Positions 1 to 8,002 of a stretch of DNA of 34,847 nucleotides are shown in pieces. Every line of letters starts with the position of its first letter. Positions within the stretch are counted from its first letter, which is position 1. Both the position numbers and the translations under genes were made by a program. The notes under the pieces are model-generated. The model saw only the letters and a program-made list of their open reading frames with translations, made no database searches and was not told the origin of the DNA. Source of the stretch: Candidatus Thorarchaeota archaeon (GTDB lineage: Archaea; Asgardarchaeota; Thorarchaeia; Thorarchaeales; Thorarchaeaceae). Where the stretch lies: assembly GCA_018238375.1 (NCBI GenBank), contig JABCTJ010000155.1:1-34847 (forward strand), written 5' to 3'.

Positions 1-48
1 TTCGTTAGTCAAGTAATGACAATCTCTGCACGCCTTTAATTTTGCCAC
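1..48 (-). CDS. spt4: Transcription elongation factor Spt4 (RpoE''), N-terminal 16 codons only
   Basis: Partial gene running off the left edge. The minus strand reads GTG at 48-46, then a peptide beginning MAKLKACRDCHYLTNE. This carries the first CxxC zinc-binding knuckle of archaeal Spt4, the small partner of Spt5 in the transcription elongation complex. A purine-rich Shine-Dalgarno (GAGAGGA) lies between the Rpo7 stop at 65 and this start, which supports the GTG. Its place directly after Rpo7 is the usual archaeal order (rpoE1-rpoE2). The C-terminal half with the second knuckle lies outside the window. The call rests on the short motif plus synteny. Confidence 0.8.
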   Translation of the reverse strand, partial: MAKLKACRDCHYLTNE

Positions 49-64
49 GCGATTTTCCTCTCAG

Positions 65-670
65 CTATTTTTTCTTCTTCTTTTTCTTGTCTTTCTTCCC
101 TGTTTCGCCTCTTGCAGCCCTAACATCGTCTTCGACCCACGAGAGCTGAGGCCCTACTTTACCGAGGAAGGGTTGACGCATGGTTAGACCCAGTTTACCT
201 GACCGATTGCCAGACTCGAAGCTTATGGACGTTATTCGGGCACGAACTTGGTCGCCCTCCGAGAGGGTTCTGCCAGTTTCCTTGCCAAGCAGAGCACTTC
301 CTTTCGTGTCCTGCGTAATGAAGTCATCACAAATTTGACTCACATGACAGAGGCCGTCAAGTGGTCCCATTCGGATGAACGCACCGAAGTCCATCAGCTC
401 AACCACATTACCTTCCACAATCTCCTGTCTGATTGGCTTGAAGACTAGGACTTTGTACGCAACGCTGTGGTATGTCGCACCGTCACCGGGCATCAAGCGA
501 CCTTGACCAATATCGTCAATGTCTATGACTGCAATCACGAGACCTATGTCTCTGTCCAGTACGTTTTCGTGGTTCTTCCTCAGGTGGTTCATGGCCGCCG
601 CTTTCATGGGCTGACCAAACTCTTTCGGGGGAATCCGTACGATGTCCCTCACCGTGACAATGCTGTACAC
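65..670 (-). CDS. rpo7: DNA-directed RNA polymerase subunit Rpo7 (RpoE')
   Basis: Stalk subunit of archaeal RNA polymerase, homologous to eukaryotic Rpb7. It pairs with Rpo4, binds emerging RNA and helps open the promoter. The 201 aa protein has the N-terminal tip domain (about residues 1-80, with the typical start MYSIVTVRDIVRIPP) and a C-terminal S1/OB RNA-binding domain (about 82-165, with GNVVELMDFGAFIRMGPLDG). It ends in a run of lysines (193-201, KKDKKKKKKK), an added basic tail beyond the S1 fold. It lies downstream of the PIN protein and just upstream of Spt4, in the conserved archaeal eS6/aIF2-gamma/rpoE cluster. Confidence 0.95.
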   Translation of the reverse strand: MYSIVTVRDIVRIPPKEFGQPMKAAAMNHLRKNHENVLDRDIGLVIAVIDIDDIGQGRLMPGDGATYHSVAYKVLVFKPIRQEIVEGNVVELMDFGAFIRMGPLDGLCHVSQICDDFITQDTKGSALLGKETGRTLSEGDQVRARITSISFESGNRSGKLGLTMRQPFLGKVGPQLSWVEDDVRAARGETGKKDKKKKKKK

Positions 671-800
671 TTACAAACGCACCTCATATAATGACAACTT
701 CTCGTAGAACAATCAGACCTTAGTCGCAACCACCGAGGTCCGGACCCTACGGCTCAGCGATGCATCAATTCGGTACGAATAAAAACGTTGTGACATTGAC

Positions 801-1217
801 TCAAAAAACTGTCCCTTCGAGGACCACTCTTTTCTTACCTCTGAGTAATAGCACTGGTATTCTGCGTTCTCGTGCTTTCCTTCTGAGCTCTCTATCGTTT
901 GTGGCTAGTGCGCCCCTGACCAAACTTGCATACTCGAGGAGCTGGTCATCGACTGGCATTGCTGTTAGCGATTCTGGGACCTTGACCACCTTACATCTAT
1001 GGATAAGATCCTTGGCAATTTTGAAAACATGCCTGTTTGTTTTCCCAGCGCCTAGTCCCCCTTTTAGATCAATTTCTTTGACAGTTGACTCCAGCAGCAC
1101 GAACTCCACTCGCCTCTCTAGTACTCGCTCAATTTCAGAGAATATGTCTACTCCAAACTGCGCGGGCACTGCTAGGAAGTTTGTATCCAGTATGACTTGG
1201 AATGCCACTTTACTCAC
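801..1217 (-). CDS. PIN-domain endoribonuclease-like protein (Fcf1/Utp24-like)
   Basis: A PIN-fold protein of about 138 aa. The acidic residues expected of the metal-dependent nuclease site are present: D in VILDTNF near the N-terminus, E in STVKEID, D in MPVDDQLLEYA, and D in ATNDREL. Archaeal PIN proteins at this locus, between aIF2-gamma and rpoE, are relatives of the rRNA-processing nuclease Utp24/Fcf1. A role in pre-rRNA processing is therefore likely but inferred. The frame is open from an ATG at 1256, but that would overlap the aIF2-gamma stop (1226) by 31 nt. I prefer GTG at 1217, 8 nt after that stop, because it places the first beta strand at residue 6 as is normal for the family. 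Confidence 0.85.
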   Translation of the reverse strand: MSKVAFQVILDTNFLAVPAQFGVDIFSEIERVLERRVEFVLLESTVKEIDLKGGLGAGKTNRHVFKIAKDLIHRCKVVKVPESLTAMPVDDQLLEYASLVRGALATNDRELRRKARERRIPVLLLRGKKRVVLEGTVF

Positions 1218-1225
1218 AGGACCAA

Positions 1226-2467
1226 TCAGACGACTGCATGGCCTATTAGTCGCCACTTATTCTCGACTCTTCGACCGATTGCGATACGCTGTCCCTTCTC
1301 GACACACACTGGCCGTTTCAGTTCGAGCTCGATTTCATCTCCATGAAGCTTGGTAATGATTCCCACTGTGGGCGCGGTGCCAACAACGAGCATCAGAGAT
1401 TCCTTTAGTCTTAGATTGTCAACCTCTTTCTTTGACTCCATTCCCACAACCCTTTGCATAAGCTCGGGCTTAATCATGAGTTTGTACACTGCCTTTGGCG
1501 TTTTTCCTGCTTTGCCAACAATGTTGCCTCTAAGCCTATCAGCGCGTGTGAAGGCTGGGTCCAAACCTGTACCGAGACCAATCAATCCCCCAGGGTACGC
1601 CTCTTCCAGCTGATTTCCACTGCCCGAGAGCAGACTTGTAATCTTAGCTTTGATGGGTTTGAATCCCTTCTCAGCCTTTGCGCCAGGAGAAATTTCTATT
1701 TCATCACCGATTTTTAGTTTTCCTTGGATAATCGAGCCGCCAACTACTCCTCCCTGCAAATCAGCTGGTAGTGTGCCCGGCTTGTTGATATCAAAGGATC
1801 TAGCAACATACATCTTCGAATCGGCTTCATCATCTCTCTCTGGAGTTAGAACGACCTCCTCTATGGTTTGGATGAGGAGATCTGCATTTGATCCGAAAAC
1901 AGCTGATATCGGTATTACTGGAGCGTTTTCTGCGACTGTTCCCTTGACGAACTCCTTAATTTGCTGATAGTGTTTCAAGGCTTGCTCCTTGGAAACAAGC
2001 TCGATTTTATTCTGCACGATTATAATATTCCTGACTCCAGTGATATCTAGTGCGTGAAGATGCTCTGAGGTCTGTGGCATAGGGCATGGCTCGTCTGCAG
2101 CTATCACCAGAATAGCACCGTCCATCAGGCTAGCTCCGCTAAGGCAGGTAGCCATTAGTGACTCGTGACCAGGACTGTCCACAAATGATATCTCTCTAAG
2201 TGTTTCGAGCTTGCCGCCGCACTTCACACACTTCCCTTCCTTTGCCATGTGCGATGTCGTGTACGCGTCGGGATCAGGGCATTTTGTGCATTTCATTAAG
2301 GTGGTAGCAGCATAACCGAGTCGGATAGATATGCCACGTCTGACCTCATCCGAGTGACGATCAGTCCACTCACCTGTGAGGAGCTCCACCATCGTTGTCT
2401 TGCCGTGGTCGACATGGCCCAATGCGCCTATATTAACTTCTGACTGTCCTTCGTATTTCCTAGTCAC
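1226..2467 (-). CDS. eif2g: Translation initiation factor 2 subunit gamma (aIF2-gamma)
   Basis: The GTP-binding core of aIF2, which carries Met-tRNAi to the small ribosomal subunit. At 413 aa it is normal length. Visible motifs are the P-loop GHVDHGKT (17-24), a zinc knuckle of C60xxC63 and C80xxC83, DSPGHE (G3, about 97-102) and NKIE (G4, 153-156), followed by two beta-barrel domains. It sits between eS6 (upstream) and the PIN protein (downstream) in one minus-strand run. The alpha and beta subunits are not in the window. Confidence 0.97.
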   Translation of the reverse strand: MTRKYEGQSEVNIGALGHVDHGKTTMVELLTGEWTDRHSDEVRRGISIRLGYAATTLMKCTKCPDPDAYTTSHMAKEGKCVKCGGKLETLREISFVDSPGHESLMATCLSGASLMDGAILVIAADEPCPMPQTSEHLHALDITGVRNIIIVQNKIELVSKEQALKHYQQIKEFVKGTVAENAPVIPISAVFGSNADLLIQTIEEVVLTPERDDEADSKMYVARSFDINKPGTLPADLQGGVVGGSIIQGKLKIGDEIEISPGAKAEKGFKPIKAKITSLLSGSGNQLEEAYPGGLIGLGTGLDPAFTRADRLRGNIVGKAGKTPKAVYKLMIKPELMQRVVGMESKKEVDNLRLKESLMLVVGTAPTVGIITKLHGDEIELELKRPVCVEKGQRIAIGRRVENKWRLIGHAVV

Positions 2468-2605
2468 CTAGTCTTCACTTCCGGCTGCGCCTTGTTCGTT
2501 ATGGTCGTCAGACTCATCTGGACCTCTTATGAAGTCTATGGTTTAAACTGAGAAACATCGCGTCAAGGCCTGCTATAGTGGCTCTTCCATAATAGCACCT
2601 GGAAA

Positions 2606-2989
2606 CTATGCAGCTTTCATAACCAGATCTTTTAGTGGAGCTGCACCTTTCTCTTCGACCCGCATATTCACTTGTGCAATATCAGGGCCAAGCTCTCCAC
2701 CTCGCACTGTCTTGCGCTTGGCAATCCCTTTCCTCTGGGGTCGAAATCCAGGCGGTCCTCGTATCAACACCCTCTTCTTTCCGCTACCATGAACACCAGG
2801 TCGCATTGGAAAACCAGACGAGTCGCTGCCGCCAGTAATCTTAAGCTTGTATCCTGGCAGGCCAATTACATCCCCCTCGATTATTTCTCCCACCGTCTTG
2901 CCAACCAGAGCATTTGTCTTTGCATCATCTAGTTCGTACTGGATGGCCTTTCCCGTTTCGGGATCGCTGATTACTAATTTGAATGGCAC
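2606..2989 (-). CDS. rps6e: Small ribosomal subunit protein eS6
   Basis: 127 aa, the usual length of archaeal eS6, which is shorter than the eukaryotic form because it lacks the phosphorylated C-terminal extension. The beta-barrel signature is clear: MPFKLVISDPETGKAIQYE at the start, then PGYKLKITGGSDSSGFPMRPGV and a basic LIRGPPGFRPQRKGIAKRK stretch. It is the first gene of the eS6, aIF2-gamma, PIN, Rpo7, Spt4 run. The 138 bp gap before aIF2-gamma shows no extra gene. Confidence 0.96.
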   Translation of the reverse strand: MPFKLVISDPETGKAIQYELDDAKTNALVGKTVGEIIEGDVIGLPGYKLKITGGSDSSGFPMRPGVHGSGKKRVLIRGPPGFRPQRKGIAKRKTVRGGELGPDIAQVNMRVEEKGAAPLKDLVMKAA

Positions 2990-3176
2990 TTATCGATTCG
3001 CCTACTTGAAACTATAGGATGTCCGAAAAGGACTCCAGCGGTAGCGAAAGTTGGTCACTTTATGAGGATTGCGGTGCGGCCGGATTGAAACACAGGGCTT
3101 GTCCTTGACGCAAGCATTATAACAATCACGGACTTTGCCCCGCAATCGGTACGTACTCCGCTAGAAGTGATATTTT

Positions 3177-4352
3177 ATGGATCCAATGACTGTGCTGATA
3201 ATTATCGCAGCTATCTACATTGTCCTCTACGTTGTTGGCCAAGCGATTGGAGTCAAAAAGCTGAGTGAGAGAGGCCTTGAGATAGGCACACCCTTCTTCT
3301 TGATGTTCAAGACGGAGCGACTGAACGCATTCCTTACGAGAATGGGCAAGAAGTTCCCAAAGGCATTCTTCAATGTGGGCATAATCGTTGCCTTTGGTGG
3401 GATGGCATTTGGCTTCTGGATGTTCGCAGAGAATCTGCTCAAATTTTTCATTCAGCCTGCTACCGCTGGTGGCGTGGTCCCGATAATCCCGGGAGTCACC
3501 ATAACCGGCCTACCACTCTATTACATGGTGATTGCTCTCGCAGTCACTCTTCTAACTCATGAGTTTGCGCACGGGTTAGCTTCATCCCGAGATGACATTC
3601 CCATTAAGAGCTCAGGTCTCATCTCCTTTTTCGTACTCTTCGGTGCCTTTGTAGAACCCGACGAAGAATACTTCGAGAAGGAAGCAAGTCCAAGAGCGCG
3701 CATGCGTCTTCTTGCCGCTGGCTCATATGCCAACCTAATCTGGGGGCTCTTTTTCCTTCTCATCATCGCCAACTTCACTCCTATGATGTCTATTGCGTTC
3801 AATCCTCCCAGTGGGGCATACATCTACGATGTCTCTTCAGGAACACCTGCCTCCGCCGCAACCCTGCAAATTGGTGACGTCATTATTGGACTCAACGATA
3901 CAATAATTGAAAGCTGGAGCGATGTCGGCGTGTATATGGCTGACACCGAGCCTGGAAACAATCTCACAATACATCGCTTGAATGGCGTCTCTCTCCCAGT
4001 AACGCTTGCAGAGCATGAAGCCAACGCATCTAGAGGCTACATGGGAGTGTATGGCGCTGATTACTGGGAACCAAAACCTGGTTGGGAATGGATTCCCGGA
4101 GGCCCGATGTACGCATTCCACATGCAGCAGATACTACAGTGGTGTTTCATAGTCCTGATCTCAGTTGCTCTGTTCAATCTCCTTCCAATACCAATGCTGG
4201 ATGGTGACAAACTGCTGTCCAATGGATTGAGCCTATTCATTGATGATGAGAAGAAGATCAAACGAATCATGTGGCCTATGAGAATCCTATCGTTATCCAT
4301 AGTGCTTCTTAGCATCGGCCTTTCTCTATGGTATGGAAAGGGTCTATTCTAG
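3177..4352 (+). CDS. Site-2-protease-type intramembrane metalloprotease (M50 family) with PDZ domain
   Basis: Multi-pass membrane zinc protease expected to cut transmembrane substrates within the bilayer. Hydrophobic segments lie at about residues 5-24, 66-92, 113-135, 180-200, 318-340 and 366-385. The zinc motif HEFAH is at 128-132, inside a membrane segment. The third metal ligand is D342 in NLLPIPMLDGD. A PDZ-like domain (about 208-285, with GTPASAATLQIGDVIIGLN) sits between the two catalytic parts, as in RseP/S2P homologues. The ATG at 3177 is preceded by a TATA-like element (about 3113-3123). It has no operon partner, and its substrate cannot be read from context. Confidence 0.93.
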   Translation: MDPMTVLIIIAAIYIVLYVVGQAIGVKKLSERGLEIGTPFFLMFKTERLNAFLTRMGKKFPKAFFNVGIIVAFGGMAFGFWMFAENLLKFFIQPATAGGVVPIIPGVTITGLPLYYMVIALAVTLLTHEFAHGLASSRDDIPIKSSGLISFFVLFGAFVEPDEEYFEKEASPRARMRLLAAGSYANLIWGLFFLLIIANFTPMMSIAFNPPSGAYIYDVSSGTPASAATLQIGDVIIGLNDTIIESWSDVGVYMADTEPGNNLTIHRLNGVSLPVTLAEHEANASRGYMGVYGADYWEPKPGWEWIPGGPMYAFHMQQILQWCFIVLISVALFNLLPIPMLDGDKLLSNGLSLFIDDEKKIKRIMWPMRILSLSIVLLSIGLSLWYGKGLF

Positions 4353-5226
4353 CTGCGCCATGGCTCAATTGGTAGCATTGGCTCGTATCGAACGTGTTGC
4401 TGAGGCTTTCAAGGGAATCCGGAGCGATGGAATTCTTACAGATCTCTAGTGATTTGGAATACAGAGATGTAAGAAACATGTAAGATTCTCACAACAAATA
4501 GGAGTCATCCTTCTTGTGCCTATAATCATAATTGCGTGGTCCTTATTATTACTGGAGAGCCACTACATTCTGTGATAGGACTAGGCAAGTGGGCTAATGC
4601 TGTTTCGCGCAGTATATGCTCGCTCCCGAAAGCCCAAGGGAAGGTTTCTTCTCGAAGGAGGTCTCTACTCTCCATGAAGAGTGGTGTATCGCACTCTGGG
4701 GAGTCCGCGGCTGTTCACCATGCTCAGACGAGCCTTCTCGGTTTCAGTGATGGATCTGGGATGGGTGATAATGACCCCGCCGTGGCAAGAACTGTGAAGA
4801 CCCTCTCTGTCGCTGGAAGTGATACGCCAGTAACAAGACAGGAGAAGGAAGCCAGGTCTGTGGGAGGGATACCATCTCGATGATGACAGACAAAGCCCTT
4901 GCTAACTCCAGACTCCGATGGAGAATGAAGGATGGCAACATCTGGCAGGGGAAGGGTGGAACACAGGAGTTTCTTACAGTTGAGTATCACTCACATGAAA
5001 TGTAGGAAATGGGTTATAGAACGGTAGATGATATTATTCAGGCTGCGAACTTCCGTACGTCGAAGGTTGCGGTTCAGGCTAGACAGGTCCAGCCGTTAGC
5101 CAAGGAGAAGGATCAATCACCTAGGGAACTGCGTTCCAAAAAGTAGCGCCTCGTTTCCTCCATCCTTTATCAGATGTAAACGAGCAGTTTTAACGAGAAT
5201 GCAACAGAGGTCAGTCGGAGTGTCCG
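4353..5226 (+). other. 874 bp stretch with no convincing intact gene
   Basis: No frame on either strand gives a recognisable full protein. Several short coding-like stretches occur in different plus frames: about 4597-4674, 4619-4747, 4681-4791 and 4823-5143. This looks more like a decayed gene than random sequence, but I could not assign a family. A D-arm-like motif at about 4356-4380 resembles the 5' part of a tRNA but has no matching acceptor or T-arm. I also compared the region with RNase P RNA and SRP RNA motifs and found no adequate match. A diverged non-coding RNA cannot be excluded. Confidence 0.4.
4880..5146 (+). pseudogene. Possible small ORF interrupted by an in-frame TAG
   Basis: From ATG 4880 (or 4883) the frame reads about 41 residues with coding-like composition, including RLRWRMKDGNIWQGKGGTQE. 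It meets TAG at 5003 and then stays open another 46 codons to TAG at 5144, including MGYRTVDDIIQAANFR and a basic tail. A purine-rich GGAGGG lies at about 4863-4868, upstream of the start. It may be one broken gene, two short ORFs (the second from ATG 5009), or chance. I do not recognise the sequence. Readthrough of TAG is possible in principle, but nothing else in the window supports it. Confidence 0.25.
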
Positions 5227-6171
5227 ATGTCCCAGAAATGCTCGAAGTGTGATTCCCCTGCCGTGTACTTGCGGAGATACACGTCAGAAGCACTTTGCAA
5301 GTCATGTCTAATTAAGACAACACTAAACCGCGTTAGACGCACAATCAACCGCAAGAAGATGCTCCAAAGGGGTGATCGAGTAGCGGTGGCCATCTCCGGT
5401 GGGAAAGATAGCGCAGTCTTACTGGACGTGCTTCACCGGATTGAAAGCAACTTTCCCGATTCAGAGCTTATTCCCGTAACAATAGATGAGGGCATTAAGG
5501 GATACAGGGACGAGGCGTTGGAATCAGCAAAGGCACTTGTGCACTCATTGGGACTGAAGCTTGAGGTTCGATTGTTTGAAGATATGTTCGGACTTTCACT
5601 GGATGAGATAGTGCAACTTCGCAGTGACATCACTATCGGTGCTTGTTCGTATTGTGGTGTCTTGAGGCGGAGAGCGCTGAACATTGCAGCTTTCGATATC
5701 AGTGCTGATGTCATAGCCACCGGTCATAATCTCGATGACGAAGCACAGACAATCATGATGAACATGATGCGCGGTGATAGTCCGAGAATTGTGCGAACTA
5801 ATCGCCCTCGGGACAAGCCGATTGAGGGGCTAGTTTCCCGTATCAAGCCCATACTGGAGTTATCTGAGCGTGACGTCGTTGCGTATTCCCATCATCTTGA
5901 ACTGCCCTACCACGATGTGCCATGCCCCTACTACAGGGAAGCAATGCGCAACGATTTGAGGGATTTCTTGAATGAGATGGAGCACAAACGCCCGGGAACT
6001 CTTCTTGCGATTCTTCGTTCAGGCGAGGCAATAACTGCATCTTTAGAAGCGAATACGCATGCAATCCAATCCGGAAAGTGCGAGAAGTGTGGAGAGGTTA
6101 CTTCTGGCCAGATTTGCAAGGTGTGCAGATTGATGGATGAATTGCCAAAAAGGGAGAGGATAGCTGATTAG
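5227..6171 (+). CDS. tRNA 2-thiolation protein, TtuA/Ncs6 (CTU1) family
   Basis: ATP-pyrophosphatase that adenylates a tRNA uridine (U34 or U54, depending on the subgroup) and replaces its 2-oxygen with sulfur taken from a ubiquitin-like carrier. The 314 aa protein has an N-terminal zinc site (C5, C8, C24, C27), the PP-loop SGGKDS (57-62), GHNLDDEAQT (166-175), a C-terminal zinc site (C285, C288, C297, C300), and the three cysteines expected to hold the catalytic [4Fe-4S] cluster (C140, C143, C233). All hallmark residues are intact. It is the first gene of a tight three-gene plus-strand set. Its stop is one base before the start of the nucleotidyltransferase, implying co-transcription. Confidence 0.93.
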   Translation: MSQKCSKCDSPAVYLRRYTSEALCKSCLIKTTLNRVRRTINRKKMLQRGDRVAVAISGGKDSAVLLDVLHRIESNFPDSELIPVTIDEGIKGYRDEALESAKALVHSLGLKLEVRLFEDMFGLSLDEIVQLRSDITIGACSYCGVLRRRALNIAAFDISADVIATGHNLDDEAQTIMMNMMRGDSPRIVRTNRPRDKPIEGLVSRIKPILELSERDVVAYSHHLELPYHDVPCPYYREAMRNDLRDFLNEMEHKRPGTLLAILRSGEAITASLEANTHAIQSGKCEKCGEVTSGQICKVCRLMDELPKRERIAD

Positions 6172-6172
6172 C

Positions 6173-6874
6173 ATGTCTAAGAAGCCCGAAACTCTTCATG
6201 ACAGTCGCAAGGTCACCTATGATGATTCCCACTGGAAACTCCTGAACGAGCTAAGAGAGAGCGCACTTGAGGTGATGCAGGCACTACAGGACAATGGAGT
6301 CACTTCGTTTGTGTACGGCTCAGTCGCAAGAGGGGATGTCAGCAAATCATCTGATATTGATATCATCGTTCCCTATACGGTGTCCAGCTACAAGCTCGAG
6401 ATTGCAATTGGCTCAGGCATTAGAAGAGAGCTCGTTCAAGCTACTCCTTCTATGGTCCTAAAGGGACACATCTATCTTGAGAATGACATTGTAGTCACTT
6501 TTCCCCTCTTCAAGTTCAAATCGCGTGAGGAAGAGTTCTACCGATGGGGTGGACAAACGAGCACCAGCCAACTCAGCGAAAGAATCCGTGTTCCTGGTGT
6601 TGACAAGAGATTGATTCTGATTGAGCCTAGCGAAACAGGACATGTGGAACGCGGCGTCATTGGCTACGAACATATCGCAGCGAAGAAGGTGGGCGTAAGC
6701 ATTGATATCGCAAAGGATAGGGTACGAGTGCTCACTCGTCGTGATAGCGTTGGTCGCACAGGCGTCTACTTAACCAGAAACCTCTCTCCAGACGAGAGCT
6801 TCGAGGCTGTTGCTAAAGACCTAATGGACAGTGACCCAGCTCTGCGGCGCACAATCCAAAGACGTGCGAAGTAA
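6173..6874 (+). CDS. Predicted nucleotidyltransferase (Pol-beta superfamily, archaeal COG2413-like)
   Basis: 233 aa with the nucleotidyltransferase signature FVYGSVARGDVSKSSDIDIIV: G49-S50 followed by D61 and D63, two of the metal-binding carboxylates. The rest of the protein resembles an archaeal family of predicted nucleotidyltransferases with no established substrate. It is longer than minimal MNT-type antitoxins, and no HEPN partner is adjacent, so a toxin-antitoxin role is not supported. The start is one base after the TtuA-like stop, and the radical SAM gene follows within about a dozen bases. A role linked to tRNA or cofactor chemistry is possible but only inferred from context. Confidence 0.8.
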   Translation: MSKKPETLHDSRKVTYDDSHWKLLNELRESALEVMQALQDNGVTSFVYGSVARGDVSKSSDIDIIVPYTVSSYKLEIAIGSGIRRELVQATPSMVLKGHIYLENDIVVTFPLFKFKSREEEFYRWGGQTSTSQLSERIRVPGVDKRLILIEPSETGHVERGVIGYEHIAAKKVGVSIDIAKDRVRVLTRRDSVGRTGVYLTRNLSPDESFEAVAKDLMDSDPALRRTIQRRAK

Positions 6875-6886
6875 GGAGTGTATGAG

Positions 6887-8002
6887 ATGACCCGTTCAGT
6901 CCGTTCAATCAGTGGTGATTCGCTTCTCGTTGGTGAGCTACCTCGGGGGTGTTCGCTCTGTACTAAGGGCTCAAAGATGGTTCTCTTTGTTACTGGTCTG
7001 TGCGACAGCTCGTGTTACTACTGCCCGCTGTCAAAAGATAAGGCAGGCAAGGATGTTGTATTCGCTGATGAGATGCCGGTTTCTGATGATAGTGACATGT
7101 TGTACGAGATTGAGGCAATCGGTGGTGAGGGGGCTGGCATCAGTGGTGGCGACCCTCTCTGCAGCATCGAGAGAACCCTGTACTACATCTCCCTTCTAAA
7201 GACCCGTCAGGGTGATGATTTTCACATTCACCTCTATACGAGCAAGGCTGACGCTGATGAGGGTGTATTTCAGATGTTGCGAGATGCTGGCCTCGACGAG
7301 ATCCGATTCCATCCCCAAAGTAAGGACTGGTCCGGGATTTCATCTGCACTCAGAATAGGGCTGGATGTGGGGATAGAGGTGCCAGCATTGCCAGGCAAGG
7401 CGGAACAACTGAAGAACGTGGCTCGTAGAGCAGAGGAGATGGGCGTATCGTTCATGAACATCAACGAACTGGAGGCCAGTGAAACCAACTTCCAGCGCCT
7501 TGTGGCCCTCGGGATGCGCCTCACAGACTTAGAGAGTGCAAGCATCGATGGCAGTGCAGACGTAGCAAGAGAGGTACTAGAGTGGGCATCCTCTAACCTG
7601 AAAACGCTCTCTGTTCACTATTGCTCCTCCCGATTCAAGGATTCCGTACAGATGCGCAACAGGCTTGAAAGGAGGCTGGTGCGTACAATGCGAGAGTTCG
7701 AGGAGCGTGACGAGGATGAGCCTCTGCTCATGTTGGGGATCATCCGGGGACGTCTTAGTGAGAAACTAGACCAAGAACATCTGACTATTATTCAGCGCAT
7801 TCTGACGTCTGAGTTCGATGTTCCGGTCCGTCTGATGAATGTTGACACGGCTCGCATGCGAGTAGAGATTGCGCCATGGATCCTAGAACAGATTGCTGAT
7901 GAGCTCAAGCGCCTACTGCCTCAAGATGTTGCAATGGAAATTGGCATTGCTTTCGAGTATCCATCATGGGATCGACTACAAACAATGTTCAGTCCGCTCT
8001 AA
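6887..8002 (+). CDS. Radical SAM protein (COG2108-like, uncharacterised)
   Basis: About 371 aa. The radical SAM cluster motif appears as C39-x3-C43-x2-C46 (LCDSSCYYCPL). It is preceded by a second cysteine pair (GCSLC, C22 and C25) typical of an archaeal family annotated as related to pyruvate formate-lyase activating enzymes. Downstream, GGEGAGISGGDPL matches the SAM-binding GGE-type motif. The frame is open from GTG 6878, but the AGGAG at 6873-6877 is too close to that codon and well spaced for ATG 6887, so I use ATG. It ends immediately next to the convergent Pelota stop (8003). Its reaction is unknown. Confidence 0.82.
   Translation: MTRSVRSISGDSLLVGELPRGCSLCTKGSKMVLFVTGLCDSSCYYCPLSKDKAGKDVVFADEMPVSDDSDMLYEIEAIGGEGAGISGGDPLCSIERTLYYISLLKTRQGDDFHIHLYTSKADADEGVFQMLRDAGLDEIRFHPQSKDWSGISSALRIGLDVGIEVPALPGKAEQLKNVARRAEEMGVSFMNINELEASETNFQRLVALGMRLTDLESASIDGSADVAREVLEWASSNLKTLSVHYCSSRFKDSVQMRNRLERRLVRTMREFEERDEDEPLLMLGIIRGRLSEKLDQEHLTIIQRILTSEFDVPVRLMNVDTARMRVEIAPWILEQIADELKRLLPQDVAMEIGIAFEYPSWDRLQTMFSPL

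Noticed and set aside
4354-4440. tRNA-like sequence with D-arm pattern GGCTCAATTGGTAGC
   Set aside because: Only a three-pair D-stem forms. No acceptor complement to GCGCCAT, no anticodon stem and no TTCRA T-loop were found downstream, even allowing an intron.
4690-4910. Possible RNase P RNA (GGGGAGTCCGCGG and GACAGACAAAGCCC resemble two conserved regions)
   Set aside because: The conserved AAA of the first motif and the exact ACAGAA...GCTTA of the second are missing, and I could not build the P4 helix.
6173-6874. Nucleotidyltransferase as an MNT-type antitoxin
   Set aside because: The protein is too long for minimal MNT, no HEPN partner is adjacent, and it is tightly coupled to a tRNA thiolase gene.
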